This document shows, one piece after another, positions 43,797-52,592 of a DNA stretch of 64,000 bases. The DNA comes from Acidimicrobiaceae bacterium (lineage in GTDB: Bacteria; Actinomycetota; Acidimicrobiia; Acidimicrobiales; RAAP-2). The notes beneath the pieces were generated by a model, which saw nothing but the letters and a program-made list of their open reading frames with translations, was not told the DNA's origin and searched no databases. Every line of letters begins with the position of its first letter. Position 1 is the first letter of the stretch. Made by a program: the position numbers and the translations under genes. The stretch is taken from assembly GCA_027451285.1 (NCBI GenBank), contig DAIDJP010000035.1, forward strand, positions 1-64,000. The letters are read 5' to 3'.

Positions 43797-45241
43797 GGGC
43801 GCTCGCCATCGACGTGGGCACCTCGTCGGTGAGGACGGCGATCGTCGACGAGACCGGCGCCGTCTCCTCGCTCTACCAACAGCGCCTGACGATCTCGACG
43901 CCCCAGCCGGGTGACGTCGAGCTCGACGCCGACGAGATCGGCCGCGTGGTGCTCGCGCTCGCGGGAAGGACCCTCGCCGAGGCGGGGGGGGCCGACGTCG
44001 TGGGCGTCACCAATCAGAGAGCGACCACCGTCCTGTTCGATCCCGCGACGGGCCGCCCGGTCGGCCCCACGCTGGGATGGCAGGACCTGCGGACGGTCTT
44101 TGACTGCCTGGCCCTGCAAGAGCGGGGGCTGCGCCTCGCGCCAAACCAGTCCGCGACCAAGCTGCGCTGGCTGATCGATTACGCCCAGAGGCCCGCGAGC
44201 GAAGTACGCTTCGCCACCATCGAGACCTGGATCGTCTGGCTCCTCACCCGCGGCGAGGAGCACGTCACCGACCACTCGAACGCCGCGATCACCGGATTGG
44301 TCGACGTCGACGTGGCGACCTGGCACGAGCCCGCTCTGACGGCCCTCGGCATCGATCCCGTCGTCCTGCCACGCATCGTGCCGACGATGGGACCCGTCGG
44401 AACCGCGCACGCACTCGTCGGCGCCCCGACGATCAGCGCCCTCATCGGCGACCAGCCTGCTTCGCTGTTCGGCCAGTGCTGCTTGACCCACGGCGCCAAG
44501 ATCACCTTCGGCACCGGTGCGATGCTGAACATGCCGCGCGGCACGAGCGGCCCGGCCGCGATGACGCGCTACGACTCGGGCTGCTTTCCGATCGTGGTGC
44601 GCTCGGATGCCACGTCCGTGACCTGGGGCCTCGAAGGCATCGTCCTCTCGGCCGGTGCGGCGGTGGACTGGGCGGTCGAGGACCTCGGCATCGTCGAGAG
44701 TGCCGCGGCGAGCGACGCGCTCGCCGCCAGCGTGTCCTCGAGTGAGGGCGTGACCTTCGTCCCGGCGCTCTCGGGTCTGGGCACGCCGCGCTGGGACTTC
44801 GGTGCGCGCGGCGCCTTCTTCGGCCTGACGCGTGGCTCGGGCCGCGCCCAGATGATGCGCGCCGTGCTCGAGGGCGTCGCCCAGCGCGGCGCCGACCTCG
44901 TCGACGCGGCGCTCGTCGAGACGGCCGGCCAACTCGACGAGGTGCGCGTCGACGGCGGAATGACCGCCAACCAGACGTTTCTCACGTTGCTGGCTGACGC
45001 GACCGGGCTTCCTATCGCGGTCTCGCCCGAGCGCGAGGCCACGACGCGTGGCGCGGGACTCATGGCCCTGGTCGGCGCGGGCCACCTAGGCGTCGAGGAC
45101 GTCGAGGGCATGTGGCACCCGACCCAGGTGGTCGAGCCCACGATGGGTGACGGGGAGCGCGCCGCGCGCCGGGCCGACTGGGCGAACGCCGTCGAGCGCG
45201 CGGCCGGGACGATCCCGGCCCTCAGCGAGATCCGCTTCTAA
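43790..45241 (+). CDS. FGGY-family kinase, probable glycerol kinase
   Basis: The 483-residue sugar-kinase-fold protein has AIDVGTSSVRTAIVD, TNQRATTVLFD, GDQPASLFGQ, FGTGAMLNMP and the C-terminal ATP pocket VDGGMTANQTFLTLLAD. The set matches glycerol kinase better than xylulokinase, and the neighbouring glpD supports that. Two GTG starts (43790 and 43793) overlap the upstream stop. Its own stop overlaps the convergent flavoprotein gene. Confidence 0.85.
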   Translation: MVRALAIDVGTSSVRTAIVDETGAVSSLYQQRLTISTPQPGDVELDADEIGRVVLALAGRTLAEAGGADVVGVTNQRATTVLFDPATGRPVGPTLGWQDLRTVFDCLALQERGLRLAPNQSATKLRWLIDYAQRPASEVRFATIETWIVWLLTRGEEHVTDHSNAAITGLVDVDVATWHEPALTALGIDPVVLPRIVPTMGPVGTAHALVGAPTISALIGDQPASLFGQCCLTHGAKITFGTGAMLNMPRGTSGPAAMTRYDSGCFPIVVRSDATSVTWGLEGIVLSAGAAVDWAVEDLGIVESAAASDALAASVSSSEGVTFVPALSGLGTPRWDFGARGAFFGLTRGSGRAQMMRAVLEGVAQRGADLVDAALVETAGQLDEVRVDGGMTANQTFLTLLADATGLPIAVSPEREATTRGAGLMALVGAGHLGVEDVEGMWHPTQVVEPTMGDGERAARRADWANAVERAAGTIPALSEIRF

Positions 45242-46461
45242 GTCTCCCAGGGAGCGCTCGAGAGCGCGGCCTCGAGTGTCGTCGTGGACTCGAGCAAGTG
45301 ACGCGACAGTGTGAGTTGACGCGGCATATTGAGTCCCACCGCTCCCGTGACCACGCCGTCGTGGCTGTAGAGCGCGAGCCACTTGGCACCGTCGTCGCGC
45401 TCGGCGACGCGCGTTACGTCGTCGCTCGGCGCGGGGTGGCCCACCATCTGGATCTTGCGCCCATACTGGTCGGACCAGAAGTACGGCACCATCGGTCCGG
45501 GTGACTCATCGTGGACCCAGTGGCGCGCGAGCGCGAGGGCGTGGCCGGCCGCCACCTCCCAGTGCTCCATGCGCACGAGCTGCTCTCCCAGAGGACCGTC
45601 CCAGGAGAAGCGGGCCACATCGCCCACCGCCGCGACTCGTTCAGTCGCCAGGAAGTGTCGATCTACGACGACGCCGTTGTCAATCGTGAGACCCGAGGTT
45701 GCGAGCCACTCGACGTTGGGAATCGCGCCCGCTCCGACCACCACGACCGCAGCCGCAAAGGGACCTTCGCCTTCGACGTGGACGAGGAACTCGCCCTCCA
45801 CCTCGGTGACGTCGGTCACGTGCACGCCGCATCGCAACTCGATCCCGGCCTCGGCGGGCAGGTCCTTCAGCCAGTCGGCCACCGTCGCGCCAAGGGGCCC
45901 GACCAACGGCGCGGGTGCCACCTCGAAGACCACCGGCCGAAGTCCGCGCGCGTGCAGGGACGTCGCGACCTCCGCCCCGATGAAGCCCCCACCGATGATC
46001 GCCACGACCCGCCCCGGCTCGAGGCGTTCGACCGCCCCAATCAGCGCCAGCGCGTCGCGGCGCGATCGCAGCACGTGAAGGTTCGCGTCAGCGCTAAAGG
46101 GCAGGCGACGAGCCCGCGCTCCGGTGGCCAGGACGACGTGGGTGCCCGCGATCGACGAGCCGTCCTCTAGGTGTACGGTCGTCGTGGCCACGTCGAGGGA
46201 ACGGGCGGCCACCCCGAGGTGCAAGGTGACGTCGGCGGCCGCCACGCGCTCGTCAGTGGCGAGGCGAGTCTGGTCGATCTCCCATTGACCGGCGAGCACC
46301 TGCTTGGACAGCGGGGGCCGATCGTAGGGGGCGTCGGACTCGTCGCCAATCAGGCTCAGGGCCCCCTCGTAGCCCTCACGTCGCAGCGCCTCGGCCACCC
46401 GCCAGCCGGAGAGCCCCGCGCCCACGATGACGACGTGGTCGGAGTCGCGCAGCGGGCTCAT
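45238..46461 (-). CDS. FAD/NAD(P)-dependent oxidoreductase (ferredoxin-reductase type)
   Basis: From ATG 46459-46461 (ATGA overlap with the upstream gene) the protein has 407 residues. It has two Rossmann motifs (VVIVGAGLSG and VVAIIGGGFIGAE), DAPYDRPPLSKQVLAG, LATGARARRLP and VAAVGDVARF, typical of the rubredoxin/ferredoxin reductase family (e.g. the BphA4/ThcD group). No ferredoxin gene adjoins it. It is last in the xseA / xseB / metallo-hydrolase operon. Confidence 0.92.
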   Translation of the reverse strand: MSPLRDSDHVVIVGAGLSGWRVAEALRREGYEGALSLIGDESDAPYDRPPLSKQVLAGQWEIDQTRLATDERVAAADVTLHLGVAARSLDVATTTVHLEDGSSIAGTHVVLATGARARRLPFSADANLHVLRSRRDALALIGAVERLEPGRVVAIIGGGFIGAEVATSLHARGLRPVVFEVAPAPLVGPLGATVADWLKDLPAEAGIELRCGVHVTDVTEVEGEFLVHVEGEGPFAAAVVVVGAGAIPNVEWLATSGLTIDNGVVVDRHFLATERVAAVGDVARFSWDGPLGEQLVRMEHWEVAAGHALALARHWVHDESPGPMVPYFWSDQYGRKIQMVGHPAPSDDVTRVAERDDGAKWLALYSHDGVVTGAVGLNMPRQLTLSRHLLESTTTLEAALSSAPWET

Positions 46462-47165
46462 GAGAACATCGCGAGCCACTGGTCGGCGCTGGCCGGCGCC
46501 AGCACTCGATTGGTCGCGCGCACGTCGCTCATCGGTGCGTCAGGCTGGGCGGAATAGAAGTGTCCCGGATAGAGGACCGTCTCGTCGCTGACGAACGCCA
46601 GTCGCTGGGTAAGGGTCCGATACATCTCCTCGGGGTCCGAACCCGGCAGATCCGTTCGCCCGCACCCGTCGAGGAAGAGCGTGTCGCCGCTGACCAGTCG
46701 ATCCTCGAAGAGCAGGCACTGGCTGCCGGGGGTGTGACCGGGAGTGTGGATCATGGTGAGCGAGAGCCCGCCCACCGCGAGGGTGTCGCCAGGCTCGTGG
46801 GCGACCAGGGAGCCCTGGTCGATGCCGGTGCGCTGAGAAACCCACTCGACCTCATCGCGCTGAACGTGGATGGGCACGTTGGCGATCTCGAGCAGCTCGA
46901 CGACACCGTCGACGTGGTGTCCCCCGTACTCTCCGCCCACGTGGTCGAAGTGGTAGTGGGTCCCGATCGCCCCTACCAACGTCATACCGTCCTCGGCGAG
47001 CGCGTCGACCAACTCGCTCGGCCGGTAGGCCGGGTCCACGATCACGGCCTCTCCCGTCTCGCGGTCGCCCATCGCGTAGACGAAGTTGACCATCGCGGTG
47101 GCCATCGGATCGCCCACCGCGAAGTCACGTCCGGCGAGCAACTGGCGAAAATAGACACGGCTCAC
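46458..47165 (-). CDS. MBL-fold metallo-hydrolase, glyoxalase II / persulfide dioxygenase-like
   Basis: The 235-residue protein has a full metal set: His70, His72, Asp74, His75 in THYHFDHVGG, His144 in HTPGHTPG, Asp161 in SGDTLF and His202. The segment GCGRTDLPGSDPEEMYRTL resembles the ETHE1/persulfide dioxygenase branch, which uses a single iron, though it also occurs in glyoxalase II-like hydrolases. It would act on a thioester or glutathione/other low-molecular-weight persulfide. Overlaps both neighbours by 4 bp. Confidence 0.85.
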   Translation of the reverse strand: MSRVYFRQLLAGRDFAVGDPMATAMVNFVYAMGDRETGEAVIVDPAYRPSELVDALAEDGMTLVGAIGTHYHFDHVGGEYGGHHVDGVVELLEIANVPIHVQRDEVEWVSQRTGIDQGSLVAHEPGDTLAVGGLSLTMIHTPGHTPGSQCLLFEDRLVSGDTLFLDGCGRTDLPGSDPEEMYRTLTQRLAFVSDETVLYPGHFYSAQPDAPMSDVRATNRVLAPASADQWLAMFS

Positions 47166-47374
47166 GGCTCGTCAACCACCCTCGTCAGTCGCGGCGCGAG
47201 CTCTTCAACCTTGGCCTGGGTGGCACGCAGTCGCGCCTCGAGCTCCTCGATGATCGCCGTCGCCCGCTCGAGCTTGGCGAAGAGGTCGTCCACGGACACC
47301 TCGCCCTCGTCAAAGGACGCCACGATCGCGTTGAGCTCACCCGCCGCGTCGTTCCAGCTGCCTACGTTGCTCAT
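47162..47374 (-). CDS. xseB: Exodeoxyribonuclease VII small subunit
   Basis: The 70-residue helical protein has the family signature LNAIVASFDEGEVSVDDLFA...LERATAIIEELEARL and pairs with XseA. Its ATG overlaps the xseA stop by 4 bp (ATGA), as in most bacteria. Confidence 0.93.
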   Translation of the reverse strand: MSNVGSWNDAAGELNAIVASFDEGEVSVDDLFAKLERATAIIEELEARLRATQAKVEELAPRLTRVVDEP

Positions 47375-48636
47375 GGTGTTCCCTTCTCCGTGACCACGCT
47401 GATATACGTCCCGTCGGACACGCGCACGCTCATCGTCGCGCCCACCTCGAGTTGCGAGAGCGTTCGCACGACCGCGCCGTGGGCGTCGGTGACGATGGAC
47501 CAGCCCTGAGCGAGGCGCCGCGCCGGGTCGTAGGCCCCGAGGAGCTGGCGGACCGACTGCAGGGAAGCGGCAGAGGCCTCAAGGACGCGTCGGGCCGAGA
47601 CGTCGAGACGCTCGCGTGTCGACATGAGATTGCGTGCCTCGGCGCGCAACCGGTCACGCACCGCGAAGTTCATCGTGCGCCGGCGCTCGCCGACGAAGTT
47701 GTCCGCCTCGTCGAGCACCGCCTGGGCGTTCGCCAGGAGGCGGCGGGTCGGAGCGACCACCATCCGCTCACGCCAGGCGTCGACGAGGGTGACGATCTCC
47801 TCGCCGAGCTTGGTGGGTGTGATGGCCCGGGTGTGCGCGACGAGGTCGGCGACCGACTCGTCCCCCGTGTGCCCGATGCCGGTGAATACGGGCGTGCGGG
47901 CCGTCGCGATCGCGCGCGCCACGCGCTCGTCATCAAAGCAGGCCAGGTCGCCCTTCGAACCGCCACCGCGCACGACGCAGATGACGTCGACGTCGGTCGC
48001 GTCGAGCGTCTCAATGGCGCGCACGATCTGCGCCGGCGCGGCCTCGCCCTGGACCAGGGTCGTGACCAAGCGCACGTCGAACGCGTAGCCCGATCGCAGG
48101 AGTTGGCCCGTGAAGTCGTTGAATCCCTCGGTCTGGGGGCTGGCGACTAGGCCGACGCGCAGCGGAACGGGTGAGAGCGGGATTCGCTTGTTGGCCTCGA
48201 GAAGGTCCTCGGCGGCCAGCCGGGCGATCAGTTCCGCCCGCCGACGCGCGACGTCGCCGAGCAGGCTGGTGACGTCGACGTCGGTCACGGTGAATCCGAT
48301 GCGGCCCTGGGGCGCGTAGACGTCGACGTAGCCGTAGAACGAGACGATCATCCCCGGCTGCAGCGTCACGCCGCTGGCCGCCAAGGTGCGCTTGATCTGG
48401 GCCCACTGACTGGCCCAGCAGTGGGCGTTGAGCACCGCGCGCTTGGCGTCGGACGTCGCCACACCGGCGTCGGCCAGGTCCACGTAGAGGTGGCTCTTCT
48501 CGTAGACCTTGGCGATTTCGCCGCGGACCCAGCGGGCGTGGCGCCGGCCGAAGGCGGATTCCAGGTGCTCGGTCACCAGCCGGTAGAACTCGCCGACCTC
48601 GAGAACGCTCTGCGCGGTGGCGACGTCAGTACTCAC
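47371..48636 (-). CDS. xseA: Exodeoxyribonuclease VII large subunit
   Basis: The 421-residue catalytic subunit degrades single-stranded DNA. It has the N-terminal OB domain (VRGEIAKVYEKSHLYVDLAD), the catalytic core with VICVVRGGGSKGDLACFDDE and GIGHTGDESVADLVA, and a long C-terminal coiled-coil that binds XseB. GTG start with TAGCCT ending 6 nt upstream. The rnpB gene lies upstream in the opposite direction. Confidence 0.95.
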   Translation of the reverse strand: MSTDVATAQSVLEVGEFYRLVTEHLESAFGRRHARWVRGEIAKVYEKSHLYVDLADAGVATSDAKRAVLNAHCWASQWAQIKRTLAASGVTLQPGMIVSFYGYVDVYAPQGRIGFTVTDVDVTSLLGDVARRRAELIARLAAEDLLEANKRIPLSPVPLRVGLVASPQTEGFNDFTGQLLRSGYAFDVRLVTTLVQGEAAPAQIVRAIETLDATDVDVICVVRGGGSKGDLACFDDERVARAIATARTPVFTGIGHTGDESVADLVAHTRAITPTKLGEEIVTLVDAWRERMVVAPTRRLLANAQAVLDEADNFVGERRRTMNFAVRDRLRAEARNLMSTRERLDVSARRVLEASAASLQSVRQLLGAYDPARRLAQGWSIVTDAHGAVVRTLSQLEVGATMSVRVSDGTYISVVTEKGTP

Positions 48637-48716
48637 GATGTGAGGCTAGCCCCGAGGTGTCACGAGATTGTCATTTGAGTCGTCAGCGCCCATGTGAAAA
48701 ACTGGTCGCGGATGGT

Positions 48717-49066
<350 letters not shown>

Positions 49067-49107
49067 ATCCGCTTCACCACGAGATCACATTCCAGAAAGT
49101 TGACGTT

Positions 49108-50832
49108 GTGCCCCATCTGCCATTCCGAGAACTCCCGGTGGCCGATCCAGGCACACCCGACATCCGCTCCGCACGCCATTACCTGTTCTGGCTCGCGCGG
49201 CTCCAGCGCGGCACCATTGTCGCGGCGACGCTGTGCGCCACCGCGTGGATGCTCTCCCAGGCCCTGTTGTGGGCGGCGGTGGGCGGCGCGGTCGACCACG
49301 GCATCGCCGCGGGTCATCCGTCACAACTGTGGAAGTGGGCCGGACTCATCGCTCTGCTTGGCGTCATCCAGGCGATCAGCGGAGCCCTGCGTCACCAGTT
49401 GGCCGTCACCAACTGGATGCGCGCGGCCTATCGCACCGTTCAGGTCGTGGGACGCCACGTCACGGCCTCAGGCACCGCCCTGACCGACGAGATACCGTCG
49501 GGCGACATCGTGAACTCCGTCGGCGCGGACGCCCCGCGCATCGGTATGGCCTTCGATTCGCTCGCCCGCTTCATCGGCGCGATCGTCTCGTGGCTCATCG
49601 TCTCGGCCATCCTGCTCAGCTCGTCCCACCTGTTGGGCTTGATCGTTCTCATCGGGGTGCCGGCCCTCGCCGTCTTGACGACGCCACTCATGCGCCCCCT
49701 GCACACCGCCCAGGCCGCCCAGCGCGAAGCGACCGGTCGCCTCGCGGCGCTCGGCACCGACACCGTCGCTGGGCTGAGGATCCTGCGCGGCATCGGCGGT
49801 GAGGAGGTCTTCTTGCGTAATTACCGCGCCCAGAGTGACCTGGTGCGCCGCTCGGGCGTGCGCGCCGCCGTGCCCCAGGCCGCCCTTGAGTCGGGCCAGC
49901 TGCTGCTGCCGGCGATCCTCACGAGCGTGGTCACCTTCATCGGCGCACACGAGGTCGCCCGCGGGACGCTCCAACCCGGCCAGCTCGTGGCCTTCTTCGG
50001 CTACGCGACGTTCCTCACGACGCCCCTGCGCGAGGTCATCCAGTACACGATCATGGCCACGCGGGCCTACGTGGGCGCGGGCAAGGTCGTGCGTCTCTTG
50101 CGCATCGAGGCGACGGTGCGCGATCCCGCCCAACCTCGCGACTGGCCCGGCCGCGTCGAGCGGGTCGTCGACGAGCGCAGCGGCATCCACCTCGAGCGAG
50201 GACGGGTCTGCGCCGTCGTCACTGAGACGCCCGCGGAGTCATCTTCCCTGGCCGACCGCCTCGGGCGTTTCATCCCCCACGTCGAGGGCGTCACCGTCAA
50301 CGGCCACGCCCTCGGGGACTTCTCAGTGGCCGACACCCGGCGACACATCGTCGTCAACGACATCGAGCCGCGCCTGTTCTCGGGCGAGCTGCGCTACGAG
50401 CTCGTCCCCCACGGCACCTCGGCCGACGAGAGAATCCTGGCCGCCCTCAACGCTGTGAGCGCCCTCGACGTGCTCGACGCCCTCGACGACGGACTCGCGA
50501 CGAGGGTCGACGAACGCGGCCGAAGCTTCTCGGGCGGCCAGCGCCAGCGCCTCGCGCTGGCTCGCGCCTTCCTCACCGAGGCCGACGTGCTGATCCTCGT
50601 CGAGCCGACCTCGGCGGTCGACACCCACACCGAGGGCCGCATCGCGGCACGCCTCGGAGAGATGCGCCGCGAGCACGCGACTCTCGTCGCCTCAACGAGT
50701 CCCCTCATGCTCGAGCGAATGGACACCGTGTTTCTCGTCTCCGATGGTCGAGTCGTGGCCGAGGGGACCCACGATCACCTCGTGGCGTCCTCGGCCCTCT
50801 ATCGACAGATCGTCCTGAGGGAGGACTCGTGA
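49108..50832 (+). CDS. ABC exporter half-transporter with degenerate nucleotide site (heterodimer subunit 1)
   Basis: The 574-residue protein has a six-helix exporter domain and an NBD. The Walker A region (residues 367-385, VVTETPAESSS) has no GxxGxGK(S/T), the Walker B Asp is replaced by Val (LILVEPTSAVD) and the switch His is absent (VASTSPL), but the signature SGGQRQR is intact. It therefore supplies the signature half of one working ATP site, with Walker motifs from the next protein. The GTG start has weak ribosome signals; the partner overlaps by 4 bp (GTGA). Confidence 0.92.
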   Translation: MPHLPFRELPVADPGTPDIRSARHYLFWLARLQRGTIVAATLCATAWMLSQALLWAAVGGAVDHGIAAGHPSQLWKWAGLIALLGVIQAISGALRHQLAVTNWMRAAYRTVQVVGRHVTASGTALTDEIPSGDIVNSVGADAPRIGMAFDSLARFIGAIVSWLIVSAILLSSSHLLGLIVLIGVPALAVLTTPLMRPLHTAQAAQREATGRLAALGTDTVAGLRILRGIGGEEVFLRNYRAQSDLVRRSGVRAAVPQAALESGQLLLPAILTSVVTFIGAHEVARGTLQPGQLVAFFGYATFLTTPLREVIQYTIMATRAYVGAGKVVRLLRIEATVRDPAQPRDWPGRVERVVDERSGIHLERGRVCAVVTETPAESSSLADRLGRFIPHVEGVTVNGHALGDFSVADTRRHIVVNDIEPRLFSGELRYELVPHGTSADERILAALNAVSALDVLDALDDGLATRVDERGRSFSGGQRQRLALARAFLTEADVLILVEPTSAVDTHTEGRIAARLGEMRREHATLVASTSPLMLERMDTVFLVSDGRVVAEGTHDHLVASSALYRQIVLREDS

Positions 50833-52583
50833 GCCAGCTACCCGTCGCCAATGCGAGCGAGGTGCGCGCGCACGCGATGATCCTCGCGCGCCAGCACCGG
50901 CGCGAGGGCCTGCGCATGCTCTCGCTCTACGCGATGGCCGCCGCCGTGGCACTCGTGCCGGCGTGGATCATCGGCCAGATCACCAATCTGGCCGCGCACC
51001 ATCAACTCACGAGCGCACTGATCACCCGCGAGGTGGGGGGCCTCCTGGCGGCCTCACTCGCCTACGCGGGGCTCTCCTTCCTCGCTCGGCGGCGCAGCTA
51101 CATCCTGGGCGAGAAGATCTTCGCCCAACTACGCGAGGAGTTCCTCGCGAGCGTCTTGGCCCTGCCCCTCGTCGAGGTCGAACGCACGAGCACCGGCGAC
51201 CTGCTGAGTCGCACAACCAACGACATCGACGCCCTGTCGCGCACGGTGCGCTTCGCCGTGCCCGAGTGGCTGGTCGCCATCGTCCAGGCGCTGATCACGA
51301 TCGTCGCGATGCTGCTCGTCAGCCCACTCGCGAGCCTCGCGGGGCTCGTCTCGGTCCCCCTGCTCTACTTCTCGACCCGCCGCTACCTACGCTTCGCCCG
51401 GCCCGGCTACGTGCGCGAACGAATCAGCTACGCCACCCTCTCCGGAACGGTCGCCGAGACGTCCGAGGGGGCCCGCACGGTCGACGCGCACCGCCTGGGG
51501 CGCCGTCAACGCGATCGCATCGACGCCAACGTGCGTGAGAACTTCTACGCCGAGATGTACACGCTGCTCATGCGCCTGGTCTGGTTCCCCACGGTCGAGA
51601 CCGCCTTCTCTCTCGCGGTGGCCACGACACTCGCCTGGAGCGGCTGGCTCGCCCTTCACCACTCGATCTCGGTGGGGGCGGCGACCACGGTCACCCTCTA
51701 CGTGGTCCAGATCAACGATCCGCTTGATCGGATCATCTCCTGGCTCGACGAACTCCAGATCGGCCAGACCTCGATGGCGCGACTCTTCGGCGTGGCCACC
51801 GTGCGCGACGACCGCCCCACGGACGGTCCCACGCCGACGTCGGAGACCATCACCGTCGAGCACGTCTCCTACGCCTACCGCGAGGGCCGCGACGTGCTGC
51901 GCGACGTGTCGCTCTCGGTGCGCGCGGGCGAGCGCCTCGCGATCGTGGGTCCCTCGGGCGCGGGCAAGTCCACCCTGGGCCGCCTGATCGCCGGCATCGA
52001 CGCGCCGCGCGTCGGCTCGGTGCGCGTGGGCGAGGTCGAGCTGTCCTCGATGCCGCTCGCGGCGTTGCGCCGCCACGTCGCCCTGGTGACGCAGGAGCAC
52101 CACATCTTCATCGGCACGGTGCGTGACAATTTGGCCCTGGCCGAGCCCGACGCCACCGACGACGATCTCCTACGCGCCCTCGACGCCGTCGACGCCCTGG
52201 AATGGCTCCAAGCCCTGCCCCGGCGCCTCGACACCGAGTTGGGCACCACCGGGCACGCGCTCACCCCCGCCCAGGCCCAGCAGCTTGCCCTGGCCCGCCT
52301 GGTGCTCGCGGACCCGCACACGCTGGTCCTCGACGAGGCCACCGCGCTGTTGGATCCTCGCGCCGCGCGCCACCTCGAGCGGTCTCTCGCGGCAGTGCTC
52401 GCCGGGCGCACCGTGATCGCGATCGCCCACCGCCTGCACACCGCACACGACGCAGATCGGGTATGCGTTGTCGTCGACGGGCGCATCGCCGAACTGGGGA
52501 CCCACGACGAGCTCGTGGCCCTCGGCGGCGAGTACGCGTCGCTCTGGCGCAGCTGGCGCAACGAGGGAGCGCGCGACTCGTAG
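50829..52583 (+). CDS. ABC exporter half-transporter with intact Walker motifs (heterodimer subunit 2)
   Basis: The 584-residue partner has a six-helix exporter domain, intact Walker A GPSGAGKST (near 373), Walker B LVLDEATALLD with catalytic Glu, and switch His in IAHRL, but a degenerate signature (LTPAQAQQLAL in place of LSGGQ). The pair thus has exactly one canonical composite ATP site. Function as a drug or lipid exporter is likely; the substrate is unknown. It is coupled to the preceding gene. Confidence 0.93.
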   Translation: MSQLPVANASEVRAHAMILARQHRREGLRMLSLYAMAAAVALVPAWIIGQITNLAAHHQLTSALITREVGGLLAASLAYAGLSFLARRRSYILGEKIFAQLREEFLASVLALPLVEVERTSTGDLLSRTTNDIDALSRTVRFAVPEWLVAIVQALITIVAMLLVSPLASLAGLVSVPLLYFSTRRYLRFARPGYVRERISYATLSGTVAETSEGARTVDAHRLGRRQRDRIDANVRENFYAEMYTLLMRLVWFPTVETAFSLAVATTLAWSGWLALHHSISVGAATTVTLYVVQINDPLDRIISWLDELQIGQTSMARLFGVATVRDDRPTDGPTPTSETITVEHVSYAYREGRDVLRDVSLSVRAGERLAIVGPSGAGKSTLGRLIAGIDAPRVGSVRVGEVELSSMPLAALRRHVALVTQEHHIFIGTVRDNLALAEPDATDDDLLRALDAVDALEWLQALPRRLDTELGTTGHALTPAQAQQLALARLVLADPHTLVLDEATALLDPRAARHLERSLAAVLAGRTVIAIAHRLHTAHDADRVCVVVDGRIAELGTHDELVALGGEYASLWRSWRNEGARDS

Positions 52584-52592
52584 GCTTTGGCC

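Noticed and set aside
43652-45085. A 477-codon minus-strand open frame
   Set aside because: Antisense to the FGGY kinase and no recognisable domain; same composition artefact.
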